Assembly: GCA_947494995.1 (NCBI GenBank)
Contig: CANLWY010000007.1
Span: 62,001-126,000 of the forward strand
Direction of reading: 5' to 3'
Source: an uncultured Campylobacterales bacterium
Lineage (GTDB): Bacteria > Campylobacterota > Campylobacteria > Campylobacterales > Arcobacteraceae
Length of the DNA stretch: 64,000 nt
Positions 35,869 through 44,686 of the stretch are shown piece by piece. Made by a program: the position numbers and the translations under genes. The stretch's first letter is position 1. Each line of letters starts with the position of its first letter. Below the pieces are notes generated by a model. It was not told the origin of the DNA and searched no databases. It was given only the letters and a program-made list of their open reading frames with translations.

Positions 35869-37911
35869 ATGAGTAGTGCAGAAGAAAAACTCCAAGAATC
35901 TTTAGTTGAGACATATTTTTCAAATTTACAGTTTTTAAAAGAGTATGATTATGAGTTATATAAAAAAGTTGATAATCTTTCAATTGCTATTAATTCAGGT
36001 TTATATAAAGAAAAGTATTCTCTTGAGTTTATTAAAGAAAAAGGTGAATTTGATATTTACGATAATATTCAAAAGGTTTACCTTTACGATAAAAAAGCAA
36101 AGTATATTAATCAAAAATGGTTGGATGGAATAAAACTTGATAAAAACTTTTTTTTCTCTTCTTTATCAAAGGTTCTTTATGGGAATGATTCAGAATATAG
36201 CGAAGTAACTTTAGACTATGAATCAGCAGAAGAATTACAGTCCCTTTTTATTAATAATTTAAAGGCTTTCTCTGACGTTTTACAGGATGATACTTTAGGA
36301 GATAAAGAGTTTAAAAAAATTGAAAAGTTTACTTTTGTTGGTACTCTTCTAGGAAGACATATTCCAAAAATTCATGAAAAAGTTCAAGCTAAAAACTATT
36401 TTGTTTGTGAAAACAATTTAGAGATTTTTAGATTATCACTTTTTGTTACTAGTTATGTTGTTTTAGCTCAGAATTCAAATGTAAGATTTGCGATAATGGA
36501 AAATGATATAGATTTCATGTATAAATATCAAATCTTCATAGAGGATAATATGTATGAAAACTATTATATCAAGTTTAGTACAACAGATTTTAATGTTTTA
36601 AATATGTTTAATTTAATGGTGTCAGTAATTTATAAAAAAACTGGGATATCTTTTGATTATACAAGGGTTCTTCATAATTTATTTAAAATAGCTACAGAAA
36701 AAATAAATAAAGAAAAAGTTTTAATAGTAAAAAGAAATGAATATATGTTTGAAAGCATTAAAAATAAACCAGTATTATTTATTGCTGCTGGACCATCTTT
36801 AGAGTTAAATATGAAATGGCTTCAAAAAAATCATAAAAAGTTTGTTATTGTTGCAATAGGCGCATCCTATAAGAAACTATTAGCTCATGATATTATTCCT
36901 GATGTTATAAGTACAATTGATTCAAGTTATAAAGATCTTTCTAGATATCAATTTACAGATGAAGATATACTAAAAATACAAAATACAATAGTTCTAGCAT
37001 CGTTAAATTCTCCTGTAAAGATTTGTGAAAAGCTTAATAAAGATTTACTTTTTTATTTTGAAAACTACCTTTCTTTAAAAGAAAATTCTTCTATATATAC
37101 TGGATATTCTGTAGCTGAACTAACTATCTCTATACTTACTCATATGGGAGTAAAAGAGTTATATCTCTTAGGAACAGATTTGGCAATTAATCCTGATACT
37201 GGAGAAACTCATATGAGTAATTATCATAATTCAAAAAAAACTGACTTAGAAAATTTTGATAATTCAGAGTTTTTATTGTCTGGAAAATCATCTTTTAAAG
37301 AGGATTTAGTTTCAGTAAAAGGAAATTTTAGAGAAGAAGTATTGACAACAAGAGTGTTTATTGCATCTATTACTTCATATAATGAAGCAATTAGAAATTT
37401 AAAACAAGAAAATCAAAAATTTTTTAATTTATGTCAAAATGGTGCTTACTTAGAAGGGTTTAATCCTCAAAAAATAGAAGATATAGAATTATCAAGTTAC
37501 AAAGAAGTAGACAAAAAAGAGTTTCAAAAAGAGTTTTTATTAGAGTTAAATGAATCTTCTGAAAATTCTTTAACTGCAAATGAGAAAAACTTATTAGTAG
37601 AGGAAATATTTCATGTCTCTAAACTAATAAAAATGATTGAATTACAAAAAGAAATAAGAGTAAGTTCTTATAGTGAGTTTAGAGAGTTTTTCTTAAAGTT
37701 TGAAAAAGAGATGTATTCAATAGGAAGAGAAACATATTTACAGCAAATTTTAACTAAATATTTTCAGGTTACAAATACATATATAAACTATCACTTTAAC
37801 TCAAAAAAAGTTAAAAATGAATCTTCAAAAATAAAAGAAGTCTCATCTATATGGTTTAATCAGATGGAGGGACATTTAAAATATTATTTAAAATATTTAA
37901 ATAATATTTAA
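35869..37911 (+). CDS. maf: Motility accessory factor (Maf) flagellin glycosyltransferase
   Basis: 680 residues. The central DUF115/MptE-like domain (about 295-480) has VLFIAAGPSLELNMKWL, DVISTIDSSYKDL, YSVAELTISILTHMGVKELYLLGTDLA and THMSNY. Maf proteins transfer nonulosonic acids from CMP donors to Ser/Thr of flagellin in the cytoplasm before export. Its place at the end of the run and next to the flagellins fits this, as does the CMP-nonulosonate synthetase at 9997. An AAGGG ribosome site precedes the ATG. Ends convergent with a flagellin gene across a terminator hairpin. Confidence 0.88.
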   Translation: MSSAEEKLQESLVETYFSNLQFLKEYDYELYKKVDNLSIAINSGLYKEKYSLEFIKEKGEFDIYDNIQKVYLYDKKAKYINQKWLDGIKLDKNFFFSSLSKVLYGNDSEYSEVTLDYESAEELQSLFINNLKAFSDVLQDDTLGDKEFKKIEKFTFVGTLLGRHIPKIHEKVQAKNYFVCENNLEIFRLSLFVTSYVVLAQNSNVRFAIMENDIDFMYKYQIFIEDNMYENYYIKFSTTDFNVLNMFNLMVSVIYKKTGISFDYTRVLHNLFKIATEKINKEKVLIVKRNEYMFESIKNKPVLFIAAGPSLELNMKWLQKNHKKFVIVAIGASYKKLLAHDIIPDVISTIDSSYKDLSRYQFTDEDILKIQNTIVLASLNSPVKICEKLNKDLLFYFENYLSLKENSSIYTGYSVAELTISILTHMGVKELYLLGTDLAINPDTGETHMSNYHNSKKTDLENFDNSEFLLSGKSSFKEDLVSVKGNFREEVLTTRVFIASITSYNEAIRNLKQENQKFFNLCQNGAYLEGFNPQKIEDIELSSYKEVDKKEFQKEFLLELNESSENSLTANEKNLLVEEIFHVSKLIKMIELQKEIRVSSYSEFREFFLKFEKEMYSIGRETYLQQILTKYFQVTNTYINYHFNSKKVKNESSKIKEVSSIWFNQMEGHLKYYLKYLNNI

Positions 37912-37916
37912 AAGGC

Positions 37917-37950
37917 ATAAAAAAACCTAAGTCAAAAGACTTAGGTTTAA
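37917..37950 (-). terminator. Intrinsic terminator of the downstream flagellin gene
   Basis: Arms AAACCTAAGTC (37923-37933) and GACTTAGGTTT (37938-37948) with a four-base loop; the minus-strand transcript ends in a T run. A near copy follows the other flagellin gene. It may also stop transcription arriving from maf. Confidence 0.85.
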
Positions 37951-37971
37951 AAAATGAGTTAAAGATATTTA

Positions 37972-38823
37972 CTATTGTAATAATCTTAATACATTTTGTT
38001 GCGCTGCGTTTGCTTGAGAAATAGCATAAGAACCAGCTTGAGAGATAATGTTTTGTTTGTTAAAGTTTGCACTTTCTTCCGCATAATCAACATCTCTAAT
38101 AATAGACTCAGCCGCTTTTACATTAGTTTCTTGAGTCATTAAGTTTCTAACTGCAGATTCAACTTGGTTTTGTGTAGAACCCACTTCACCTCTGTTTTCA
38201 TTCAGCGTAGTAATAGCAGCGTTTACAGTTGCTTGTGCAGAAGCAGCAAGTCCTGTAGAAATACCCCCTGCATCAACAGAAGTTTGTAATGTATCTAAAC
38301 CTAAACCAGCAGTGTTTGATCTAATTGTACCAAGAGTAATAGTATCAGTTGAACTTTCACCAACTTGGAAAGCTAAAGTTGCAGAAGTAGCACCATCAGC
38401 AGCAGTACCAGTTTGTAAAAGTTGAGTACCATTATAGTTAGTTTGAATAGCAATATTATCTAATTGATCTAAAAGCTTTGAAATATCATCAGCAATAGCA
38501 GCTCTACCATCAGCAGAAGTAGTAGCAGTATTTGCTTGAATTAATTTCGCTTTAACAGTATCAAGAATATTAGATTGTTCAGCCATTGATTTATCTGCAA
38601 TTTGTAATAAAGAAATAGCAGAGTTACCATTGTCAATACCTTGACCAATAGAAGTTGCTTGTGTTCTAAGTTTATCAGCAATTGCTAAACCTGAAGCATC
38701 ATCTGACGCTTTATTGATTTTTAAACCAGAAGATAGTTTTTCTAAAGAAGAACTAATCGCATTGTTTGTATTTTTGTTTGCTTCTTGTGCAGTTATAGAA
38801 GAAATATTTGTATTGATTCTCAT
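37972..38823 (-). CDS. fla: Flagellin, tandem copy 1
   Basis: 283-residue filament subunit. N-terminal D0/D1 (MRINTNISSITAQEANKNTN, then SSLEKLSSGLKINKASDDASGLAIADKLR) and C-terminal D1/D0 (RDVDYAEESANFNKQNI, QNVLRLLQ) are standard; the middle is short, with no D2/D3 domains. It is rich in Ser and Thr (for example GESSTDTITLGTI), giving likely O-glycosylation sites for Maf. It differs from copy 2 mainly near residues 16-25 and near the C-terminus. AAAGGA ribosome site. A 242-base leader with an inverted repeat lies upstream. Confidence 0.96.
   Translation of the reverse strand: MRINTNISSITAQEANKNTNNAISSSLEKLSSGLKINKASDDASGLAIADKLRTQATSIGQGIDNGNSAISLLQIADKSMAEQSNILDTVKAKLIQANTATTSADGRAAIADDISKLLDQLDNIAIQTNYNGTQLLQTGTAADGATSATLAFQVGESSTDTITLGTIRSNTAGLGLDTLQTSVDAGGISTGLAASAQATVNAAITTLNENRGEVGSTQNQVESAVRNLMTQETNVKAAESIIRDVDYAEESANFNKQNIISQAGSYAISQANAAQQNVLRLLQ
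38126..38484. repeat. Flagellin identical block, copy 1
   Basis: A 359-base stretch that by eye is identical to 39220-39578, while the sequence on both sides has scattered differences, including silent ones. Points to gene conversion between the two flagellin genes. Confidence 0.8.
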
Positions 38824-38839
38824 AATAAATCCTTTCAGT

Positions 38840-38850
38840 ATTATGACACA
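38840..38850 (-). promoter_or_regulatory. Repeated 11-mer upstream of flagellin, copy A
   Basis: ATTATGACACA on the plus strand (TGTGTCATAAT toward the gene), occurring again at 38949-38959, 109 bases away in the same orientation. Both are in the flagellin leader. Function unknown; possible regulator site or promoter element. Confidence 0.35.
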
Positions 38851-38851
38851 T

Positions 38852-38869
38852 TGTAAACATTTGTTTACA
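38852..38869. promoter_or_regulatory. Perfect inverted repeat in flagellin leader
   Basis: TGTAAACA-TT-TGTTTACA, eight-base arms with a two-base gap, beginning 28 bases before the flagellin ATG. It could be an operator for a dimeric regulator or a leader hairpin. No matching site was seen in the 48-base gap upstream of the other flagellin. Confidence 0.5.
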
Positions 38870-38948
38870 GCCTTAAAACCTTCTTATTTTACTAAGCATA
38901 GAGAAAGAATCTCTTCGGAAACCATTGTTCCCTAAAAGTTATAATAGA

Positions 38949-38959
38949 ATTATGACACA
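38949..38959 (-). promoter_or_regulatory. Repeated 11-mer upstream of flagellin, copy B
   Basis: Second exact copy of ATTATGACACA, followed toward the gene by a TATAAC sequence (minus strand, 38939-38944) that could be a -10 box. No sigma-54 or sigma-28 consensus was found in this leader. Confidence 0.35.
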
Positions 38960-39010
38960 CCAATTCTTAAAGTTAGATTAAATTAATATTAAAAGGAATA
39001 AAAAGAAATT

Positions 39011-39044
39011 AAAAAAAAACCTAAATCTGAAGACTTAGGTTTAA
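39011..39044 (-). terminator. Intrinsic terminator of the upstream flagellin gene
   Basis: Arms AAACCTAAATCT (39017-39028) and AGACTTAGGTTT (39031-39042), one position pairing as G-U, followed on the minus strand by a T run. Nearly the same stem as at 37923-37948, so the gene and its terminator were duplicated together. Confidence 0.8.
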
Positions 39045-39065
39045 AAAATGAATTAAAGAGAATTA

Positions 39066-39917
39066 CTATTGTAATAGTCTTAATACATTTTGAGAAACTT
39101 GATTTGATTGTGAAATAGCATAAGAACCAGCTTGAGAGATAATGTTTTGTTTGTTAAAGTTTGCACTTTCTTCCGCATAATCAACATCTCTAATAATAGA
39201 CTCAGCCGCTTTAATGTTTGTTTCTTGAGTCATTAAGTTTCTAACTGCAGATTCAACTTGGTTTTGTGTAGAACCCACTTCACCTCTGTTTTCATTCAGC
39301 GTAGTAATAGCAGCGTTTACAGTTGCTTGTGCAGAAGCAGCAAGTCCTGTAGAAATACCCCCTGCATCAACAGAAGTTTGTAATGTATCTAAACCTAAAC
39401 CAGCAGTGTTTGATCTAATTGTACCAAGAGTAATAGTATCAGTTGAACTTTCACCAACTTGGAAAGCTAAAGTTGCAGAAGTAGCACCATCAGCAGCAGT
39501 ACCAGTTTGTAAAAGTTGAGTACCATTATAGTTAGTTTGAATAGCAATATTATCTAATTGATCTAAAAGCTTTGAAATGTCATCAGCAATAGCAGATCTA
39601 CCATCAGCAGAAGTAGTAGCAGTATTTGCTTGAATTAATTTCGCTTTAACAGTATCAAGAATATTAGACTGTTCAGCCATTGATTTATCTGCAATTTGTA
39701 ATAAAGTAATAGCAGAGTTACCATTGTCAACTGCTTGACCGATAGAAGTTGCTTGTGTTCTAAGTTTATCAGCAATTGCTAAACCTGAAGCATCGTCAGC
39801 AGCTTTATTGATTTTTAATCCTGAAGATAGTTTCTCTAAAGAAGAAGAGAGGTTTTGATTTGTTTGTACATTTGCTTCTTGCGCAGTTATAGAAGAAATA
39901 TTTGTATTGATTCTCAT
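39066..39917 (-). CDS. fla: Flagellin, tandem copy 2
   Basis: 283 residues, nearly identical to copy 1. Differences: VQTNQN in place of NKNTNN near residue 17, DGRSAIADD for DGRAAIADD, NIKAAES for NVKAAES, and SQSNQVSQNVLRLLQ at the C-terminus where copy 1 has SQANAAQQNVLRLLQ. Only 48 bases separate its ATG from the trmA stop, containing an AAAGGT ribosome site and a seven-base inverted repeat (39944-39958). It may be read from a short promoter there or from the trmA transcript. Confidence 0.96.
   Translation of the reverse strand: MRINTNISSITAQEANVQTNQNLSSSLEKLSSGLKINKAADDASGLAIADKLRTQATSIGQAVDNGNSAITLLQIADKSMAEQSNILDTVKAKLIQANTATTSADGRSAIADDISKLLDQLDNIAIQTNYNGTQLLQTGTAADGATSATLAFQVGESSTDTITLGTIRSNTAGLGLDTLQTSVDAGGISTGLAASAQATVNAAITTLNENRGEVGSTQNQVESAVRNLMTQETNIKAAESIIRDVDYAEESANFNKQNIISQAGSYAISQSNQVSQNVLRLLQ
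39220..39578. repeat. Flagellin identical block, copy 2
   Basis: Partner of 38126-38484; 359 bases identical by eye at a constant offset of 1094 bases. Confidence 0.8.
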
Positions 39918-39965
39918 AATGTGACCTTTACATTTTGTATATGTTAGATATTATCTAAGCTAAGT

Positions 39966-41087
39966 TTAAACTTTGTTTAAGATTGCACCACATTCTATAT
40001 GATTTGTATATGAAAATTGATCAAAAAGTGCAAACTTTGTTATTTTATGAGTTTTAGTAAGTTCTCCTAAATCTCGGTGAAGTGTTTCTGGATTACATGA
40101 AATATAAATTATTTTATCAAACTCTTTTACTAGAGCTCTTGTTGTATCATCAAGTCCAGCTCTTGGAGGGTCAACAAATATAGAATTAAAATTATAAGAT
40201 TTTAGCTCAATATCTTTAAGTCTTCTAAACTCTCTTTTCTCTTTTAAAGCGTCTACAAACTCTTCTGCACTCATTCTAATAAACTCTATGTTTTTTGTAT
40301 TATTAAGTTCACAATTTGTTAGTGCAGATTTAATTGAGGTTTTTGAAATCTCTGTTGCTAGTACTTTATTAAATTTTTGACTAAGAGGTATTGTAAAGTT
40401 TCCTCCTCCACAATATAGTTCACATAAATCATCTTCATTTTTTTCAATATTCTTTAAAACCCACTCTATCATTTGGATATTTACTTTAGAATTTGGTTGT
40501 GTAAAGCCACCTTCTTGATATTGAAATTTAAAATCGTTATTCTCTATATTCAAGGTTTCATCGATATAATCAACACTAAGAATCTCTTTTTGTTTCCTAC
40601 TTCTTCCAATAATTTTTATATTTAATTCTTTTTCTAAAACTTTTGCTTTTTCAACCCAAGTAGTTTCTAGCTTTTTATGATAGATTAAAGTTACAAGCAT
40701 ATCATTTGTAGTTGAATTTAAAAATTCTACGGCATAAAGTTTGAATCTAAGGCTTTCATCATTTTGAAGTTTTTCTAAAAGTTTTGGCATTATTTCTTGA
40801 ATATGTTTTGTTACAATTTGGCATGAATCAATTTCTAATGCTTTTTTATCAAAATCATTCATAGCGTATGAAATAGTTGGATTATCTTCTTCATCATAAT
40901 TCTTCCAAATTCTAAATTCTGCTCGATTTCTAAAGTTTTGAGATTCACTTTTTATAATATCAAACTCTAAATCAGTAAAATTTGAGAATCTTTTCTTTTC
41001 TCTTTGAATCTTAAATTCTAGTTGTTCTTCATATGATTTATCGAATAAAACACATGAGCCACATTTCCCGAAATATTCACATTCCAT
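39966..41087 (-). CDS. trmA: tRNA (uracil-5-)-methyltransferase
   Basis: 373 residues; makes m5U54 in the tRNA T-loop. The start MECEYFGKCGSCVLF is typical of TrmA. SAM-binding LYCGGGNFTIPLSQ, the VDPPRAGLD motif and the catalytic nucleophile region YISCNPETLHRDL are all present. Lies upstream of flagellin copy 2 on the same strand and divergent from the helicase gene with a 65-base gap. Confidence 0.92.
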   Translation of the reverse strand: MECEYFGKCGSCVLFDKSYEEQLEFKIQREKKRFSNFTDLEFDIIKSESQNFRNRAEFRIWKNYDEEDNPTISYAMNDFDKKALEIDSCQIVTKHIQEIMPKLLEKLQNDESLRFKLYAVEFLNSTTNDMLVTLIYHKKLETTWVEKAKVLEKELNIKIIGRSRKQKEILSVDYIDETLNIENNDFKFQYQEGGFTQPNSKVNIQMIEWVLKNIEKNEDDLCELYCGGGNFTIPLSQKFNKVLATEISKTSIKSALTNCELNNTKNIEFIRMSAEEFVDALKEKREFRRLKDIELKSYNFNSIFVDPPRAGLDDTTRALVKEFDKIIYISCNPETLHRDLGELTKTHKITKFALFDQFSYTNHIECGAILNKV

Positions 41088-41140
41088 TAGTAACCTTCAA
41101 TTAATAAATTTGATTTAATCTGATATTATATTCAATTAAC

Positions 41141-41146
41141 TATAAT
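41141..41146 (+). promoter_or_regulatory. -10 box placed for a leaderless helicase transcript
   Basis: TATAAT ends six bases before the helicase ATG at 41153, so a start site at the usual distance would coincide with the A of the ATG. No ribosome-binding sequence is seen before this ATG. Confidence 0.4.
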
Positions 41147-41152
41147 ACGCCC

Positions 41153-42682
41153 ATGAAAGAAAACTGGCAACAACAATTACAGACCTTATTAAATTGTGAT
41201 TTAAAATCACTTTTTCCATTAGCAAGAAGTATGAATCGTAAATTAAAATTTTTTGTGGGACCTACAAACTCAGGTAAAACATATAATGCAATGAAAGAGT
41301 TAAAAGAGGCTAATAGTGGTCTTTATTTAGCACCTTTAAGACTTCTTGCTCTTGAAGGTTATGAAGATTTAAAAGAGAACAATATAGAGGCTTCTTTAAT
41401 TACAGGAGAAGAACAAATTATTGATGATGATGCTGCTCATGTTTGTTCAACTATTGAGATGTTAGATTTTAATCTTGATGTTGATGTAGCAATAATTGAT
41501 GAAGTACAGATGCTTGATGATATTGATAGAGGTTGGGCTTGGGTAAATGCTATTATTGGATGTCCTGCAAAAACTATTATTATGACAGGATCTGTAAATG
41601 CATTAGATGCTGTAAAAAAGATTGCCTCATATTTAGGTGAAGATCTTGAAGTTGTAAAACATCAAAGAAAAACACCTCTAAAAACAATGGCAAGACATAC
41701 AGCTTTAGAAAATTTAGAAGCAGGTACTGCTCTTATCGCTTTTTCAAGATCTGATGTTTTAAAATTAAAACAAAGATTACAAAAAAAATATAGAGTTTCA
41801 GTAATTTATGGAAATCTATCTCCTGAAGTTAGACGTGATGAAGCAAAAAGATTTAGAAAAAAACAAAGTGACATTTTAATTGCAACAGATGCTATTGCAA
41901 TGGGATTAAATCTTCCTATTAAAAATATACTTTTTACAACTGATACTAAGTTTGATGGAGTAAGTAGAAGAAAAATAACTGTAAATGAAATAGTTCAAAT
42001 TGCAGGTAGAGCAGGAAGATATGGACACCATCAAGTAGGCTTTTTGGGTGCAACAAGAAGAGATGTCTTATCTTATATAAAAGAGGAGTTTGAAGCACCT
42101 ATTAGAACTATAAAGCCTCCCTTTAGAGTAAAGATGAGTAGTGAACAGTTAGAGTCTTTAGCTAGTCATATAAAAACAAATTCTTTAACAAAAGTATTAA
42201 AATTCTTTAAAGATAATATGAGTTTTGAAGGACCTTTTATTGCTTCAAATATCTCTTCTTTAATAGAAGCTGCAAGTATCGTTGATAAAAGGGATAAGCT
42301 AAGTTTAGAAGATAAGTATCTACTTGCACAAGCTCCAATTACTACAAAGTCTACAATTATTCTTCAAGCATATGAAGCTTATATTGCTGCTGTTATTAAA
42401 AATAAAATTTGCAGATATAAACCTTCTATAACTTTACCTAAAAAAGCAATTACACAAAAAGATTTACTTCTTGTGGAAGATGAAGTTAAAAAAATCTCTC
42501 TTTATTTATGGCTTTCATATAAGTTTCCTGATATTTTTCTTGATTATGACAAAGCTGTTATTTTAAGAAACTCTTTTAACTCTTTTATTGAAAAATCTTT
42601 AAAAATGAATTTAAAGTTAAAAGAACCTGAACGTACTAAAAGATACGAAAAACCGTATCATAAACGAAGAAGAAGAGTTTAA
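41153..42682 (+). CDS. SUV3-like superfamily 2 RNA helicase
   Basis: 509 residues. Walker A GPTNSGKT near residue 35 is the exact SUV3 signature; motif II is IIDEVQML, and the C-terminal RecA-like domain has VIYGNLSPEVRRDEAKRF, ATDAIAMGLNLPI and QIAGRAGRYG. The remaining 180 residues are helical and end in a basic tail. Mitochondrial SUV3 unwinds RNA with the degradosome; bacterial relatives are little studied. A role in RNA turnover is inferred. Start chosen at the ATG at 41153, since the following LFPLARSMNRKLKFF belongs to the conserved region before the Walker A motif. Confidence 0.82.
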   Translation: MKENWQQQLQTLLNCDLKSLFPLARSMNRKLKFFVGPTNSGKTYNAMKELKEANSGLYLAPLRLLALEGYEDLKENNIEASLITGEEQIIDDDAAHVCSTIEMLDFNLDVDVAIIDEVQMLDDIDRGWAWVNAIIGCPAKTIIMTGSVNALDAVKKIASYLGEDLEVVKHQRKTPLKTMARHTALENLEAGTALIAFSRSDVLKLKQRLQKKYRVSVIYGNLSPEVRRDEAKRFRKKQSDILIATDAIAMGLNLPIKNILFTTDTKFDGVSRRKITVNEIVQIAGRAGRYGHHQVGFLGATRRDVLSYIKEEFEAPIRTIKPPFRVKMSSEQLESLASHIKTNSLTKVLKFFKDNMSFEGPFIASNISSLIEAASIVDKRDKLSLEDKYLLAQAPITTKSTIILQAYEAYIAAVIKNKICRYKPSITLPKKAITQKDLLLVEDEVKKISLYLWLSYKFPDIFLDYDKAVILRNSFNSFIEKSLKMNLKLKEPERTKRYEKPYHKRRRRV

Positions 42683-42739
42683 TTAGTTTTTTTTAGATAC
42701 AATTTAACTACTTATGCAATTTTTTAGAGGAATGTTTGA

Positions 42740-44683
42740 ATGTTAAGTATGTTTAAAAGTGATGGAGTGGAAACTTTACAAAAAGAGCTCTTGAAAAACT
42801 ACATTGATGAAAAAAAGATACAAACAATTATTGATAGTGGAGTAAATATCAATAGAAGAGATGAAAAAGGTAGAACTCTATTATTTAATTTGTCTGTTAA
42901 AAGAAGAATTGAATCAATAAAAATTTTAATTAGAAATGGTATTGATATTAATGCTGAAGATAATTATGGAAGAACAGTTTTAAGTGAAGCTGTTAATAAA
43001 ATTGATGGAATGATGATACGATTTCTTCTTGAAAATGGAGCCTCTATAAATTACAGAAATAGTTCAGGAAGAACTGTTTTACACGATGCAGCTTTAGAAG
43101 AAAATGAAAAAGTTTTTAATATCTTAATGACTCAAAATCCTGATTTAACGATAACTGATCACTATGGCAAAAGTGTACTTTTTGATGCTGTAGAAGGTGG
43201 AAACCTATCAATAATTACAGAAATTGTAAATAATATTGATGATATTAATCTTGTTGATAACAATGGACAAACAGCTCTTTTTTATGCTGTTTTAAAAGAA
43301 AAACCAGAGATTGCAAAGTTTTTAATTTCACATGGTGCTGATGTAAATGTGATGGATAAAAAAAGACAAACAGCTTTATTTAATGCAGTACTTTTAGGCG
43401 CTCAAAATTTAGGAGTTATTGAACTTCTTCTTGAGAAAGGGGCAAAACTAAATATTAAAGATTATTCAGAAAAGACTCTTTTAGATGAGATTTTAAAGAT
43501 AATCTCATTAGTAAAAAACCCTGAAGAAAAAATGGAAAATAAATATAGGTTAGCAAGAAAAGAGAGAAACTATATAAAATTAACTGGAATTTTGATTGAT
43601 ATGGGACTTGCTATTGATAGAACTGATGCTGAGGGGAAAACAATTCTTTATAGGGAAGTTCAAAGAGAAAACTATGATACAATTGATTTTCTTATTGCTT
43701 CAGGAGCAGATGTCGATGCCGAAGATAAAGAAGGAAGAACAGTTTTATTTGATGCTGTTTTAAAAGGTCCTTCAAATATGAATATGATTGATCATTTAAT
43801 TTCAAAGGGAGCTAATGTCGATCATAAGGATTTTTTAGAAAGAACAGTTGTTGATGATTTAGCAGAAGCTGTATTGATTACTGAGAATAATAAAAAATCA
43901 AGCTCTAAAAGGTTTTTTGATTTGATAGAATCAGAGAACTATTTTGCCTTACTTAAAAAAATGCTTCTTTTTAAACCAAGAATAAATGAACCAAAAAGTG
44001 ATGGTCGAACTATAATTTTTGATTTAATAGACCAAGATAATTTAGAACTCATAAAGCTTGTAGTAAATGCAGGGATTGATTTAAATGTAATGGATAAAAA
44101 TAAAAATACTCCTTTATCTTATTTAGTTGATAAAGGTTTAGAAATAAATAATCAAAGAGAAAAAGAGAACTTTTTAGAAAGGTTAGTTTTTATTTTAAAA
44201 TTTAGAGTTGATGTAAATACAGTTGATAGTGAAGGAAAAACCATATATCATAAAGCTGCAATGGCTGATGATTTAGAGGTTATGGAAAAACTATTAACAA
44301 AAAAAGCGAATTTAAATATAAAAGATAAACAAGGAAGAACAGCCCTTCATCATACTCAATGGAAAGGTAATTATAAAATTGCAAGGCTTCTAATAGCAGC
44401 AGGTGCTGATATAAATGAAGCTGATTATGCAGGTTTTACACTTTTAAATTATGCAGCAATTTTAGGACATACAAAACTAGTAGTAGTTTTAATTTTATCT
44501 GGGGTTTTAATGTATAACCACAGTAAAAAAAGTAAATCAGTAGCAATGTTCTTTAAAGAGAGAGAAAAAAATCTTGATACTTTGTTAAATGCAAATATTA
44601 CTGATTCAAAGATGATAATAGCAATAGAAGATGTTATAGCAAATTTAAAAAAAGAAATAAATGAAGCTTTAGAAGGAAATTAA
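42740..44683 (+). CDS. Ankyrin-repeat protein
   Basis: 647 residues made of about 14-16 ankyrin-type units with the repeated pattern D-x-x-GRTxLFxAV and LLxxGAxxN (for example INAEDNYGRTVL, GADVNVMDKKRQTALF, ADINEADYAGFTLLNYA). No signal peptide; a hydrophobic LVVVLILSGVLMY near 595 belongs to a repeat helix. Such proteins act as protein-binding scaffolds. Partner unknown. It sits four bases upstream of glmU, so may be cotranscribed with it. Confidence 0.85.
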   Translation: MLSMFKSDGVETLQKELLKNYIDEKKIQTIIDSGVNINRRDEKGRTLLFNLSVKRRIESIKILIRNGIDINAEDNYGRTVLSEAVNKIDGMMIRFLLENGASINYRNSSGRTVLHDAALEENEKVFNILMTQNPDLTITDHYGKSVLFDAVEGGNLSIITEIVNNIDDINLVDNNGQTALFYAVLKEKPEIAKFLISHGADVNVMDKKRQTALFNAVLLGAQNLGVIELLLEKGAKLNIKDYSEKTLLDEILKIISLVKNPEEKMENKYRLARKERNYIKLTGILIDMGLAIDRTDAEGKTILYREVQRENYDTIDFLIASGADVDAEDKEGRTVLFDAVLKGPSNMNMIDHLISKGANVDHKDFLERTVVDDLAEAVLITENNKKSSSKRFFDLIESENYFALLKKMLLFKPRINEPKSDGRTIIFDLIDQDNLELIKLVVNAGIDLNVMDKNKNTPLSYLVDKGLEINNQREKENFLERLVFILKFRVDVNTVDSEGKTIYHKAAMADDLEVMEKLLTKKANLNIKDKQGRTALHHTQWKGNYKIARLLIAAGADINEADYAGFTLLNYAAILGHTKLVVVLILSGVLMYNHSKKSKSVAMFFKEREKNLDTLLNANITDSKMIIAIEDVIANLKKEINEALEGN

Positions 44684-44686
44684 TAA

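Larger units (their letters stand above)
7519..37911 (+). other. Flagellin glycosylation island of 28 colinear genes
   Basis: All genes face the same way, with overlaps of a few bases or gaps usually under 35 bases; the largest gap is 52 bases at 27080-27131. Contents are activated-sugar synthesis, glycosyltransferases, methyltransferases and an apparent phosphoramidate pathway. The run ends with a Maf-family flagellin glycosyltransferase, and the two flagellin genes follow convergently. No capsule or O-antigen export genes (wza, kps, wzx/wzy or ABC type) are present. Confidence 0.8.

Noticed and set aside
7519-37911. Capsule or O-antigen locus
   Set aside because: No Wzx/Wzy, Kps or ABC export genes and no polymerase; maf at the end and flagellins adjacent favour flagellin glycosylation.
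7519-37911. Phase-variable homopolymer tracts as in C. jejuni
   Set aside because: No G or C run longer than about five bases was seen in the island; A/T runs are ordinary for this base composition.
38824-38960. Sigma-54 or sigma-28 flagellin promoter
   Set aside because: No GG-N10-GC or TAAA/CGATAT pair with correct spacing on the minus strand.
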